Assembly (NCBI GenBank): GCA_965209105.1
Contig: CBDBQB010000006.1
Location: 62,001 to 126,000 of the forward strand
From: JAAELZ01 sp965209105
GTDB lineage: Bacteria; Pseudomonadota; Gammaproteobacteria; Arenicellales; Poriferihabitantaceae
Length of the DNA: 64,000 nucleotides
Direction: 5' to 3'
Shown: positions 55,992-64,000 of the stretch, one piece after another
Numbering within the stretch: the stretch's first letter is position 1
Layout: each line of letters begins with the position of its first letter
Made by a program: the position numbers and the translations under genes
Notes under the pieces: generated by a model
Seen by the model: only the letters and a program-made list of their open reading frames with translations
Databases searched by the model: none
Told to the model about the DNA's origin: nothing

Positions 55992-57326
55992 ATGTCGATT
56001 GATTTTATTGTACAGCCCACAACGGACATCTCGGGGCAGCTGCGTGTGCCCGGCGATAAGTCCATCTCGCACCGATCCGTGATGCTGGGAAGCATTGCTG
56101 AGGGGCTGACGAAGGTTGGTGGTTTTTTGTGTGGCGAAGATGCCTTGGCAACAATGAACGCATTTCAAGCGATGGGCGTAGAAATACAGCGAGACCATAC
56201 TAATCTGCACATTCACGGGGTGGGAAGATTAGGCTTACAGCGGCCGAGCCTAGCACTGGATTTAGGCAACTCTGGCACTGCAATGCGTTTGATGATGGGT
56301 TTGCTCGCGGGTCAAAGTTTTGACGTTGGTTTAACGGGCGACGCTTCATTACGTTCTCGGCCCATGAAGCGTATCGTCGACCCCTTGTCGTTGATGGGCG
56401 TCAAATTTAGAACGAATGACGGTAAGGCACCCCTTACGATTGAAAACACCGAGCGCCAAGGACAAGCACTTACCGCAATCGAATATGCACTGCCAATGGC
56501 AAGTGCGCAGGTCAAGTCAGCCGTTTTGCTCGCGGGTTTGTATGCCGATGGGGAAACCAGCGTGATTGAACCGGCGCCGACGCGTGATCATACCGAACGT
56601 ATGTTACGGGGTTTCGGATATTCTGTAGAGACCGATGATGGGCATATTCGGCTCAAAGGGGGTGGTACATTAACGGCCACAGACATTGATATCCCCGCCG
56701 ACATATCCTCTGCAGCGTTTTTTATGGTCGCTGCCGTGATCGGCGAAAAAAGCGAACTAAAATTGAATCACGTTGGGGTCAACCCTAGCCGTACCGGTAT
56801 CATAAAAATATTACGTGCAATGGGTGCGGATATCGAAATACTGGGCGAGCGCGAGGTAGGGGGGGAGCCGGTTGCGGATATCATTGTTCGCGGCTCCGAT
56901 TTACACGGTATCGATATACCTGAACAATGGTTGCCATCAGCGATTGATGAAATCCCTGTGATTGCCGTTGCCGCGGCTTGTGCGCGGGGCGTGACAAGAC
57001 TATCTGGCGGAGAAGAGTTACGCGTTAAAGAAAGCGATCGTATCTCTGCGATTGTTTCAATGCTTTCCAGCTTGGGGGTATCAGCACAAGAAACACCCGA
57101 TGGGTTTGTCATCACGGGGCGCGGGAGCGAGGCTAACACGCCGAAGGTATTTTCGGGTGGAGAGGTGAATAGTTTTGATGATCACCGCATTGCCATGGCC
57201 GCGACAATCGCATCGGTACGTGCGCGTGGCAATATTATCGTCAAAGATTGCGCCAATGTGAGCACGTCATTTCCAAATTATGTTGAAATGGCGAACTCGG
57301 TTGGGCTAAAACTCTCGTTTTCTTAG
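55992..57326 (+). CDS. aroA: 3-phosphoshikimate 1-carboxyvinyltransferase (EPSP synthase)
   Basis: 444 residues forming two inverted domains. Substrate-binding motifs are RVPGDKSISHRSVMLGS, LDLGNSGTAMRLMMGLLAG, RDHTERMLRGFG and, near the C-terminus, DHRIAMAATIAS. AroA joins phosphoenolpyruvate to shikimate-3-phosphate, two steps before chorismate, the substrate of the upstream pheA and tyrA products. cmk starts two bases after its stop codon. Confidence 0.98.
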   Translation: MSIDFIVQPTTDISGQLRVPGDKSISHRSVMLGSIAEGLTKVGGFLCGEDALATMNAFQAMGVEIQRDHTNLHIHGVGRLGLQRPSLALDLGNSGTAMRLMMGLLAGQSFDVGLTGDASLRSRPMKRIVDPLSLMGVKFRTNDGKAPLTIENTERQGQALTAIEYALPMASAQVKSAVLLAGLYADGETSVIEPAPTRDHTERMLRGFGYSVETDDGHIRLKGGGTLTATDIDIPADISSAAFFMVAAVIGEKSELKLNHVGVNPSRTGIIKILRAMGADIEILGEREVGGEPVADIIVRGSDLHGIDIPEQWLPSAIDEIPVIAVAAACARGVTRLSGGEELRVKESDRISAIVSMLSSLGVSAQETPDGFVITGRGSEANTPKVFSGGEVNSFDDHRIAMAATIASVRARGNIIVKDCANVSTSFPNYVEMANSVGLKLSFS

Positions 57327-57328
57327 GC

Positions 57329-57997
57329 ATGTCAGACTTAGATATTCCAGTGATTACAATAGACGGCCCAAGTGGCGTCGGTAAAGGGACGGTATCAAAA
57401 TATTTAGCGTCAGCATTGGACTGGCGCTACCTTGATAGCGGTGCCTTGTATCGCATTGTTGCCTATGCAGCTTTTTCAGCAGACACTGATCTAGAGGACG
57501 TCGATGCTTTACTAAAGTTGATAGAGAAAGGGCAAATCGAATTTAGCGATGGCGCTTACTATAATGGAGATTCGGTAGAAGCTGAGATTCGCTCAGAGGC
57601 AGCAGGAAATCGCGCTTCACAGCTTGCTAGGCACCCCGAAGTTCGCGCCGCAATTGTTGATCTACAACACCGGTTTCTGGCGCGACCTGGATTGGTGGCA
57701 GATGGACGCGATATGGGGACAACGATATTCCCGCAAGCTGCGCATAAATTCTATCTTGTGGCGGATGCAGAGGAACGCGCAAAAAGACGTCATCAGCAGT
57801 TGATGGACAATGGTCTGGATGGTAATATCGCCGCCCTTTTTCAGGACATCCAGCAACGCGATGAGAGAGACATGAATCGTAGTGATTCTCCACTCTGTCC
57901 AGCGGAAGATGCGATGATTATCGATACCACTCATTTGAGCATCGATGAAGTGCTTGAGAAAGTGATTGATCGGCTGCCGTACAGCGTGTCGATCTAG
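57329..57997 (+). CDS. cmk: Cytidylate kinase
   Basis: 222 residues. The P-loop is TIDGPSGVGKGTVSKYLA, followed by the CMP-binding insert region (YRIVAYAAF, ADGRDMGTTIFP) and the lid (EERAKRRHQQL). It phosphorylates CMP and dCMP. It is packed directly after aroA and precedes rpsA, the conserved cmk-rpsA pair. A short hairpin with a T tract lies between cmk and rpsA. Confidence 0.97.
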   Translation: MSDLDIPVITIDGPSGVGKGTVSKYLASALDWRYLDSGALYRIVAYAAFSADTDLEDVDALLKLIEKGQIEFSDGAYYNGDSVEAEIRSEAAGNRASQLARHPEVRAAIVDLQHRFLARPGLVADGRDMGTTIFPQAAHKFYLVADAEERAKRRHQQLMDNGLDGNIAALFQDIQQRDERDMNRSDSPLCPAEDAMIIDTTHLSIDEVLEKVIDRLPYSVSI

Positions 57998-58021
57998 CGT
58001 CGTCTTTCTATGTATAAGCTT

Positions 58022-58040
58022 GGGAATCCGTTCCCTTTTT
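58022..58040 (+). terminator. Weak intrinsic terminator between cmk and rpsA
   Basis: GGGAA, loop TCCG, TTCCC followed by TTTTT. The stem has only five pairs, so partial termination or attenuation ahead of rpsA is likelier than a full stop. Confidence 0.45.
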
Positions 58041-58057
58041 ATTAACCTTAACCCGGT

Positions 58058-58072
58058 GTGGCAAAGCGCCAC
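58058..58072 (+). promoter_or_regulatory. rpsA leader hairpin
   Basis: GTGGC, AAAGC, GCCAC forms a perfect 5-bp hairpin ending 11 bases before the rpsA ATG, and no purine-rich ribosome site lies between. In E. coli the rpsA leader folds into hairpins that replace a strong Shine-Dalgarno and mediate control by free S1. A similar role is inferred here from position only. Confidence 0.4.
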
Positions 58073-58083
58073 GAATATTAACC

Positions 58084-59757
58084 ATGTCAGAATCTTTTGC
58101 AGACCTACTAGAAGAAAGTATTAGTCAAATCACCATGAAAACAGGCGAGCTGGTGCTCGGTTCTGTTGTCGAAGTTGGGGATGACTACGTTATCGTTGAT
58201 GCGGGGCTTAAATCCGAATCAGCGATTCCCTTAGCCGAATTTAAAAATGCCGAAGGTGAAATCACCGTTAAAGAAGGCGACGCAATTGAAGTTGCGATTG
58301 AGGCTGTAGAAGATGGACATGGGCATACACGGCTTTCACGTGAACGCGCCTTGCGTGCTCGTGCTTGGGACGATTTAGAAAAAGCGCAAATTAATGGTGA
58401 TATTGTTACCGGTGTCGTAACAGGTCGCGTTAAAGGCGGGTTTACAGTTGATATCGATCACGTCCGTGCCTTCTTGCCGGGTTCTTTGGTTGACGTCACG
58501 CCGGTTAAGGACCTCGCTTACCTTGAAGATCGCGAATTAGAATTTAAGGTGATCAAGCTTGATCGCCAACGCAATAATATCGTGGTGTCTCGCCGCGCGG
58601 TGGTTGAAAGCGAATTATCAGAAGATCGTGAGAAGTTGCTCGATAGCTTGGAAGAAGGTCAAACGATTAAAGGCATCGTTAAGAATTTAACGGATTATGG
58701 TGCTTTTGTGAATTTAGGTGGCTTAGACGGTCTACTCCATATTACTGACATTTCTTGGAAACGCGTTCGCCATCCATCCGAAGTTCTAAATGTCGGTGAT
58801 GAATTAGAAGTCAAAGTACTTAAGTTCGATAAAGAACAATCTCGCGTGTCGCTAGGCTTGAAACAATTAGGCGGTGACCCTTGGTTAGACCTAGAACGCC
58901 GATTCCCTCAAAGCTCTCGTCTGTTTGGTAAAGTCACGAATATCACGGATTACGGCGCCTTTGTCGAGATTGAAGATGGTGTAGAAGGCTTGGTGCATTT
59001 ATCTGAAATGGACTGGACGAAGAAAAACATTCACCCCAGCAAAGTCTGCCATGTTGGTGACGAAGTCGAGGTCATGGTCTTAGAAATTGATCCTGAGCGT
59101 CGGCGTATTTCACTGGGTATGAAGCAGTGTCTACCCAATCCATGGGATGAGTTTGCATCGAAGTATAAAAAAGGCGATAAGCTCGACGGTAAAATCAGGT
59201 CAATTACTGATTTTGGTATGTTCATTGGCGTCGACGGTGGGATTGATGGTCTGGCGCACGTCAGCGATTTATCGTGGGATCGCCCCGGCGAAGAGTTGAT
59301 ACGTGAATTTAATAAAGGTGATGAGATCGAAGTCGTCGTATTGGCCGTAGATCCAGAGCGCGAGCGGATTTCTCTTGGTTTAAAGCAGGCGTCGGATGAT
59401 CCGTTTGTCGCTTTCGCATCTCAAAACCCCAAAGGCACAGCGGTAAGCGGTAAGATTACTGAAGTCACTGCGCGCGGTGCGGTGGTAGAGCTTGCCGAAA
59501 ATGTAGAAGGCTTTCTACGCGCCAGTGAGATTGGCGATGATCACGTGGCGGATGCGCGTACGGCCTTGAATGAGGGTGATGAAATCGAATCAAAAATCAC
59601 CAGTATTGATCGAAAGAATCGTCGTATCACGCTATCAGTCAAAGTCCTTGATATGGACATTGAAGATCAGGCGATACAAGAATATGCATCTCAGAAAACA
59701 GAGTCAACAACGACCTTGGGCGATAAATTAAAGGCGCAGTTATCCAAGGGTGAGTAA
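58084..59757 (+). CDS. rpsA: 30S ribosomal protein S1
   Basis: 557 residues with six S1 (OB-fold) domains, the normal number for gammaproteobacteria. The four C-terminal domains show the repeated pattern ITDYGAFV-(E/N)-x-GG-x-GL-(V/L)-H-x-S, for example LTDYGAFVNLGGLDGLLHIT and ITDYGAFVEIEDGVEGLVHL. S1 brings mRNA to the ribosome, above all those without a strong Shine-Dalgarno. ihfB follows, as in many relatives. Confidence 0.98.
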   Translation: MSESFADLLEESISQITMKTGELVLGSVVEVGDDYVIVDAGLKSESAIPLAEFKNAEGEITVKEGDAIEVAIEAVEDGHGHTRLSRERALRARAWDDLEKAQINGDIVTGVVTGRVKGGFTVDIDHVRAFLPGSLVDVTPVKDLAYLEDRELEFKVIKLDRQRNNIVVSRRAVVESELSEDREKLLDSLEEGQTIKGIVKNLTDYGAFVNLGGLDGLLHITDISWKRVRHPSEVLNVGDELEVKVLKFDKEQSRVSLGLKQLGGDPWLDLERRFPQSSRLFGKVTNITDYGAFVEIEDGVEGLVHLSEMDWTKKNIHPSKVCHVGDEVEVMVLEIDPERRRISLGMKQCLPNPWDEFASKYKKGDKLDGKIRSITDFGMFIGVDGGIDGLAHVSDLSWDRPGEELIREFNKGDEIEVVVLAVDPERERISLGLKQASDDPFVAFASQNPKGTAVSGKITEVTARGAVVELAENVEGFLRASEIGDDHVADARTALNEGDEIESKITSIDRKNRRITLSVKVLDMDIEDQAIQEYASQKTESTTTLGDKLKAQLSKGE

Positions 59758-59800
59758 GCAATATATTCGCTATAATTTCTAATTAACGGTTATAAAATAA

Positions 59801-59825
59801 GGGCTTGTGAAAACAAGCTCTTGAC
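59801..59825 (+). terminator. Hairpin between rpsA and ihfB
   Basis: GGGCTTGT, GAAA, ACAAGCTC gives an 8-bp stem with one G-U pair and a stable GAAA tetraloop, then TTGACCTTATTATT. The T tract is interrupted, so it may terminate only part of the rpsA transcripts. A TATAAT at 59771-59776 just upstream could start ihfB transcripts, but no fitting -35 box is present. Confidence 0.45.
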
Positions 59826-59861
59826 CTTATTATTATAGCGTTGGCTTTAAAGAGTTCTAAA

Positions 59862-60176
59862 ATGAGTGACATAGACCTAGAAAATTTAAGTAGTATCGCT
59901 AAATCGGGCATCGTCAGCCGCCTTGCGCAGAAGCAAACGCAATTGACGGAAGAAGATGTCGAAATGGCCGTAAACAGTATTCTCGGCAATATGGTGAACG
60001 GTTTAGTCAGCGGTAGTCGGGTGGAAATCCGAGGGTTTGGGAGCTTGTCCCTGCATTTTCGTCCCCCTCGCGTTGGCCGAAATCCTAAAACGGGAGAGCA
60101 AGTAAACGTACCGGCTAAATATGTACCGCACTTTAAACCGGGCAATGAGTTAAAGAATCGCGTTGATTATAGTTAG
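59862..60176 (+). CDS. ihfB: Integration host factor beta subunit
   Basis: 104 residues from ATG 59862, preferred over a TTG 21 bases upstream because AAAGAG precedes it. The HU/IHF fold shows in RVEIRGFGSLSLHFRPPRVGRNPKTGEQV, where GRNPKTG is the DNA-bending beta-arm tip, and in YVPHFKPGNEL at the end. The N-terminus is about ten residues longer than in E. coli IHF. The TAG stop is unusual in origin: its T and A belong to the target sequence AGTTA and its G is the first base of the inserted MITE-like element. Confidence 0.94.
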   Translation: MSDIDLENLSSIAKSGIVSRLAQKQTQLTEEDVEMAVNSILGNMVNGLVSGSRVEIRGFGSLSLHFRPPRVGRNPKTGEQVNVPAKYVPHFKPGNELKNRVDYS

Positions 60177-60333
60177 AGACCTCAACATAATTACAGCGCA
60201 AGATAAAATGCCTAATAATTCCCAGTCTTCTCGCCAAAATATCGCGCAATAGCCCGCTATTACGCTCCATTTTGTCAAAAACCTTGAAAATATTATTTCA
60301 TTTTCCTTGGCACTTAAGTGATGCAGAGGTCGC
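60176..60333. mobile_element. MITE-like element, copy B (158 bp)
   Basis: The left end is GAGACCTCAACATAA (60176-60190); the right end TGATGCAGAGGTCGC (60319-60333) is its imperfect inverted complement. It is flanked on both sides by AGTTA (60171-60175 and 60334-60338), a perfect 5-bp direct repeat that looks like a target-site duplication. The interior is about 90 percent identical by eye to copy A at 26889-27045. No open frame lies inside. It separates ihfB from lapA, which adjoin more closely in related genomes, and the ribosome site of lapA lies just beyond it. Confidence 0.85.
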
Positions 60334-60343
60334 AGTTAGCTAA

Positions 60344-60616
60344 ATGTTTAAGAAACTTTTGTACGTCCTTATTGTTATTCTAGTCATGGTTTTCGGGCTG
60401 GTTTTCGTATTGGAAAATCAAACACTCGTGACAGTAAGTTGGCAAGGCGAGAAATCTTGGGGCTTTAGTCAAGAGCGTCCGCTATCGGTAATTGTGGTTG
60501 TGAGTTTTGTATTGGGTGTTCTGCTGGGCTGGATATTTAGCCTGTGGTCCAATCTGCGCTTGCGCGGCAAACTTTATTCTTCAAATCGAAAGCTTAAGCA
60601 GGTTTCGACAAACTAA
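60344..60616 (+). CDS. lapA: LapA-like inner membrane protein (DUF1049)
   Basis: 90 residues. Two membrane helices (KLLYVLIVILVMVFGLVFVL and PLSVIVVVSFVLGVLLGWIF) flank a short loop containing ENQTLVTVSW, the layout of LapA/YciS. It acts with LapB and FtsH in controlling LpxC turnover and thus lipopolysaccharide amounts. The lapB start lies 17 bases downstream. Confidence 0.92.
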   Translation: MFKKLLYVLIVILVMVFGLVFVLENQTLVTVSWQGEKSWGFSQERPLSVIVVVSFVLGVLLGWIFSLWSNLRLRGKLYSSNRKLKQVSTN

Positions 60617-60633
60617 TCGTTCCCCGTCAATAA

Positions 60634-61911
60634 ATGAATCCCGCTTGGCTTATCTTGCTGTTACCGATTGCGGCAGCATCGGGTTGGTGGTTCGCTTTAA
60701 GAAAGAATAAAGACGAGGCACAAGAATCGCTTGATTTTAATCAATCCTGTTTGCAGGGCATCAATCAACTGTTAAACACTGGCGATGATGAGGCTTTGAC
60801 TGAATTCCTCAATACAATGGATCAACAGCCGAGATCAGTCGAACTGCAAATCGTGTTGGGGAACTTGTGCCGCCGCAAGGGTGAATACGAGCGCGCCAGT
60901 CTTATTCATCAGGCGATATTGAATAATAGTTCACACACTCCCGAGGTACGAGAGTCAGCACGATTTGAGCTTGCCCAAGATTATCAGGCAGCGGGCTGGT
61001 TGGATCGTGCCGAAAGTTTGTACGTCGATTTACTGAATAGTCCCAAGCATCAGCGCGATACAGCTGAAAATTTACTACGGATTTATCAGCAAGAAAACGA
61101 TTGGGAAAATGCCATACAGATGGCAAATTATCTCGGTAAGCTAGGCTTGTCGTCGGCTAAGTTATCTGAGCAGCTCGCGCATTTATATTGCGAGCAGTGC
61201 GAACAACATATGAAAGCGGGTCGATTTCCCGATGCGGAAAAATTTTTGCGGCAAGCAGAGAAAGCAGATCCTGCCAACCCGCGGGTGGTCATCCTCGATG
61301 GTCGAATTTCAACGTTTAAAGGCGATCACGCAAAAGCGATTTCAGCATGGAATAGATTATTGCTGCTTAATCCCGGTTATATCGGCGTAGCCATGTCACA
61401 TATTCAAGATAGTTTTCAGCTTATTCGTGACCGACGCGCGTATCTCAAATTTTTGAAACAAGCGCTGAAAGCCAATGAAGACCCTGCTGTCATGTCGGCA
61501 CTGCTAGAGACCCTTAAAACAGCACAGTCGCAAAGCCCGGGGAAATTTTTAGTTCAATATTTGAAAGACAAGCCAAACATCGAAGGCTTGAAGCAAATCC
61601 TACTCAATTGGCAGGAGCTTCCAACCGAAATTAGCCACCAAGAATTATTGTTTTTGGTCGAGAGCATGACTGATTTGTCGAGCGGAGAATCACCTTATCA
61701 ATGCGCCGAATGTGGCTTTAAAGCGGTTAGTTTTGATTGGTCATGTCCGGGTTGCCACCAGTGGGGTTCGTATCACCGAAACCAGCAGGGTTCATCGCTT
61801 AAGCCTCGCCAGCATGGCGTCAAGGGTGTTGAGCTTGAGCCGGTTCCTGAGGATCGTCAGATGCAGCGTCAATCGGATTGGTTGCCCACAAAAACAGATC
61901 TCGGTCCATAA
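60634..61911 (+). CDS. lapB: Lipopolysaccharide assembly protein LapB
   Basis: 425 residues; a start two codons on either side cannot be excluded. An N-terminal membrane helix (AWLILLLPIAAASGWWFAL) is followed by nine or so TPR units and a C-terminal rubredoxin-like metal site with CAECGFKA and CPGCHQWGS. LapB presents LpxC to the FtsH protease, balancing lipid A against phospholipid. The lpxD/lpxA/lpxB genes in this window are part of the same pathway. Confidence 0.95.
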   Translation: MNPAWLILLLPIAAASGWWFALRKNKDEAQESLDFNQSCLQGINQLLNTGDDEALTEFLNTMDQQPRSVELQIVLGNLCRRKGEYERASLIHQAILNNSSHTPEVRESARFELAQDYQAAGWLDRAESLYVDLLNSPKHQRDTAENLLRIYQQENDWENAIQMANYLGKLGLSSAKLSEQLAHLYCEQCEQHMKAGRFPDAEKFLRQAEKADPANPRVVILDGRISTFKGDHAKAISAWNRLLLLNPGYIGVAMSHIQDSFQLIRDRRAYLKFLKQALKANEDPAVMSALLETLKTAQSQSPGKFLVQYLKDKPNIEGLKQILLNWQELPTEISHQELLFLVESMTDLSSGESPYQCAECGFKAVSFDWSCPGCHQWGSYHRNQQGSSLKPRQHGVKGVELEPVPEDRQMQRQSDWLPTKTDLGP

Positions 61912-62015
61912 AGCATAAGGGATGCTAATTCCGTCTATTATTCTGTGTCTTAAGTGAATTAATTCGACTAAATCGGATAAACTCCCACGCTTAAATAATC
62001 GCGTACTTTATCCCC

Positions 62016-63341
62016 ATGAAAATCACCGTTATCGGTACCGGCTACGTCGGTCTAGTCAGTGGCACCTGCCTCGCAGAAATGGGGCACCACGTCGTGTGCG
62101 TGGATAACGACCATGGAAAAGTTGAACGGCTTAAACAAGGCGAGATACCGATTTACGAGTATGGCCTGGAAGGCATGGTGGTCGACAATCTCAAGCAAAA
62201 TCGACTCGCCTTTACAACGGATATCAATGAAGGGGTGGATCATGGGGAAATCATTTTTATTGCGGTGGGTACGCCCCCAGACGAGGACGGCTCTGCAGAT
62301 TTACAATACGTACTGTCCGTTGCCGAATCGATTGGGCGGCACATGGATGAATATCGTCTCGTCGTCACCAAGTCAACCGTGCCGGTGGGTACCGCAGAAA
62401 AAGTTCGCCATGTGCTGAAAAAAGCGCTTGATGCGCGTGGAGTCGCCATTGATTTTAGCGTTGCTTCTAATCCAGAGTTTTTAAAAGAGGGCGCGGCGGT
62501 TGAAGATTTTATGAAACCTGATCGCATCGTAATTGGCACAGACGACGATCGTTCCGCGGACTTATTGAAAAAATTATACGCGCCATTTAATCGGAACCAC
62601 GAACGTGTCATTTATATGGATATCCCGTCGGCGGAGCTGACTAAATATGCGGCCAACTCGATGCTCGCGACTAAAATTTCCTTTATGAATGAAATGGCGA
62701 ATTTGGCCGAAATATTGGGCGCAGATATCGAGTCGGTGCGACGAGGTATTGGCTCAGATCCACGCATTGGTTATCATTTTATATACCCGGGTTGCGGCTA
62801 TGGCGGCTCATGTTTCCCTAAGGATGTTCAAGCGCTCGCAAAAACGGCTGCCAGTGAAGGCTATGAGATGCGTTTGCTCAATGCGGTTGAGGCCGTGAAC
62901 GACGACCAGAAGCGCAAGCCGGTTGAAAAATTGCTTAAAGAGTTGGGCGATGATTTGAGTGGCAAGACCATCGCATTGTGGGGGCTTGCGTTTAAACCTG
63001 ATACCGACGATATGCGCCAAGCGCCAAGCCAGGTGGTGATTCAGGAATTGATTGCGCGGGGCGCCAAGGTCAAGGCCTTTGATCCGGTGGCGTATGAAGA
63101 AGCCGAACGAATATTCAAAGGTGAGACGAGTTTGATCATCGAACATGAGGATCCGTATGCGGTGTTGGCGAATGCCGATGCCTTGGTGGTCGTGACGGAG
63201 TGGAAGATGTTTCGCGGTGTACAACTTGGAAGGGTAAAAGAGGCGCTAAAGGGGGACATCATTATCGACGGACGTAATATTTTTAATCCTAAAACAGTGC
63301 GTGAACACGGCTTGATTTATCATGGTATTGGACGAGCATAG
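62016..63341 (+). CDS. ugd: UDP-glucose 6-dehydrogenase
   Basis: 441 residues. The N-terminal Rossmann motif is KITVIGTGYVGLVSGTCLAE. The catalytic Cys266 is in PGCGYGGSCFPKDVQAL. The C-terminal nucleotide-binding domain has LWGLAFKPDTDDMRQAPS. It oxidises UDP-glucose to UDP-glucuronate, a precursor of capsule, exopolysaccharide or lipid A sugars. It overlaps hldE by 20 bases, so both sugar-nucleotide genes are co-translated. Confidence 0.96.
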   Translation: MKITVIGTGYVGLVSGTCLAEMGHHVVCVDNDHGKVERLKQGEIPIYEYGLEGMVVDNLKQNRLAFTTDINEGVDHGEIIFIAVGTPPDEDGSADLQYVLSVAESIGRHMDEYRLVVTKSTVPVGTAEKVRHVLKKALDARGVAIDFSVASNPEFLKEGAAVEDFMKPDRIVIGTDDDRSADLLKKLYAPFNRNHERVIYMDIPSAELTKYAANSMLATKISFMNEMANLAEILGADIESVRRGIGSDPRIGYHFIYPGCGYGGSCFPKDVQALAKTAASEGYEMRLLNAVEAVNDDQKRKPVEKLLKELGDDLSGKTIALWGLAFKPDTDDMRQAPSQVVIQELIARGAKVKAFDPVAYEEAERIFKGETSLIIEHEDPYAVLANADALVVVTEWKMFRGVQLGRVKEALKGDIIIDGRNIFNPKTVREHGLIYHGIGRA

Positions 63342-64000
63342 TCTCAAGCAGCTCGCCCAAGCGCGAGTATTGATCGTCGGCGACAGTATGCTCGATCGCT
63401 ATTGGACGGGCGAGGTTACCCGAATTTCACCCGAGGCGCCCGTGCCAGTGGTGTCTGTGACTCAAGAAGAAGTGCGATTGGGCGGGGCTGCGAATGTTGC
63501 AATGAATATTGCGAGTATGAACGCAAAGCCTATTTTATTATCAGTGGTGGGGGATGATGAAGCAGGTCGAACTTTAGCGGAAATGCTCAGCGATTCCAGC
63601 ATTGAATCGTGTTTACAAACCGATGATTTATTGCAAACCACGGTCAAACTTCGGCTTATGTCGAGAAACCAACAAATGGTTCGTGCAGACTTTGAGTCTA
63701 CGCCCTCGGCAGCCGTGTTGGATGCTTGTTTGGCATCTTTTCAGTCTGAGCTTGCTAAAGTGGATGTTGTCTTGGTCTCTGATTATGGCAAGGGCGGAAC
63801 TCGAAATATCACTGCGATGATTGCGCAAGCGCGAGCTAAAAATGTAGCTGTTTATGTCGACCCGAAAGGCTCGGATTACGCCGCGTATCGGGGAGCCAGT
63901 ATGATCACCCCAAATCTGGCAGAATTTCAGCAGGTAGTGGGGCAGGTTTATGAGCTTGATGAGATTCAAGCAGCGGCGAAAAAATTAATGAATGAACTGG
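63322..64000 (+). CDS. hldE: HldE, bifunctional heptose kinase / adenylyltransferase (5' part only)
   Basis: Starts at ATG 63322, inside the end of ugd, and is open through 226 codons to the window edge. It shows the ribokinase-family kinase domain: VLIVGDSMLDRYWTGEVTRI, the sugar-binding APVPVVSV, LGGAANVAMNIASM and VSDYGKGGTRN. HldE phosphorylates D-glycero-D-manno-heptose-7-phosphate and later adenylylates the 1-phosphate for the lipopolysaccharide inner core. Whether the C-terminal nucleotidyltransferase is fused cannot be seen here. Confidence 0.9.
   Translation, partial: MVLDEHSLKQLAQARVLIVGDSMLDRYWTGEVTRISPEAPVPVVSVTQEEVRLGGAANVAMNIASMNAKPILLSVVGDDEAGRTLAEMLSDSSIESCLQTDDLLQTTVKLRLMSRNQQMVRADFESTPSAAVLDACLASFQSELAKVDVVLVSDYGKGGTRNITAMIAQARAKNVAVYVDPKGSDYAAYRGASMITPNLAEFQQVVGQVYELDEIQAAAKKLMNEL

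Overview
The window reads as chromosomal DNA of a Gram-negative gammaproteobacterium. It carries BamA, Skp, LpxD, LpxA, LpxB, RseP and LapA/LapB (outer membrane and lipid A), the gene orders smc-zipA-ligA, ffs-dnaX-ybaB-recR and gyrA-pheA-tyrA-aroA-cmk-rpsA-ihfB-lapA-lapB, and SRP RNA of the short 4.5S type. I cannot name the genus. Both ends are cut inside genes: a thrombospondin type-3 repeat protein on the left and hldE on the right.

Layout. 1-6 kb: a secreted calcium-binding-type repeat protein, an SCP-2-like protein, a dynamin-like GTPase, a frameshifted ParA-like ATPase, a secreted Asp/Asn/Tyr/Arg-rich protein and a lysine-rich repeat region. 6-11 kb: an RND efflux pump, whose permease is broken by many single-base indels while its lipoprotein adaptor is intact. 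11-12 kb: an AT-rich gap. 12-19 kb: smc, a zipA-like gene and ligA. 19-22.3 kb: a copper island (CopZ-like chaperone, DUF6010-like membrane protein, CopA ATPase) divergent from a MerR-family regulator, with a textbook 19-bp-spacer operator between them. 22.3-26.8 kb: a five-gene operon of a small membrane protein, XpaC-like, TelA-like, SPFH-GYF and zinc-ribbon proteins. 26.9-29.4 kb: accessory DNA with a MITE-like element, a rhodanese lipoprotein, a ynfA gene ending in an integron attC site, a MerC-like gene and a monooxygenase-fold protein. 29.6-46.7 kb: ffs, dnaX, ybaB, recR, uvrB, rseP, bamA, skp, lpxD, fabZ, lpxA, lpxB, rnhB, dnaE, all on the + strand. 46.8-51.1 kb: minus-strand envelope genes (bactofilin, M23 peptidase, lytic transglycosylase, Na/Ca exchanger, Sel1 protein). 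51.3-64 kb: gyrA, aromatic amino-acid genes, cmk, rpsA, ihfB, a second MITE copy, lapA, lapB, ugd and hldE.

The least ordinary items are: a pair of about 157-bp elements sharing terminal inverted repeats and 5-bp target duplications (26.9 kb and 60.2 kb, the second supplying the last base of the ihfB stop codon); a cassette attC site after ynfA with no integrase in view; the TelA/XpaC/SPFH/zinc-ribbon operon headed by a previously unlisted 45-residue membrane protein; and a recurring pattern of mostly +1 indels that also hits the essential genes bamA and lpxB, so sequencing error must be excluded before any of these genes is called dead.
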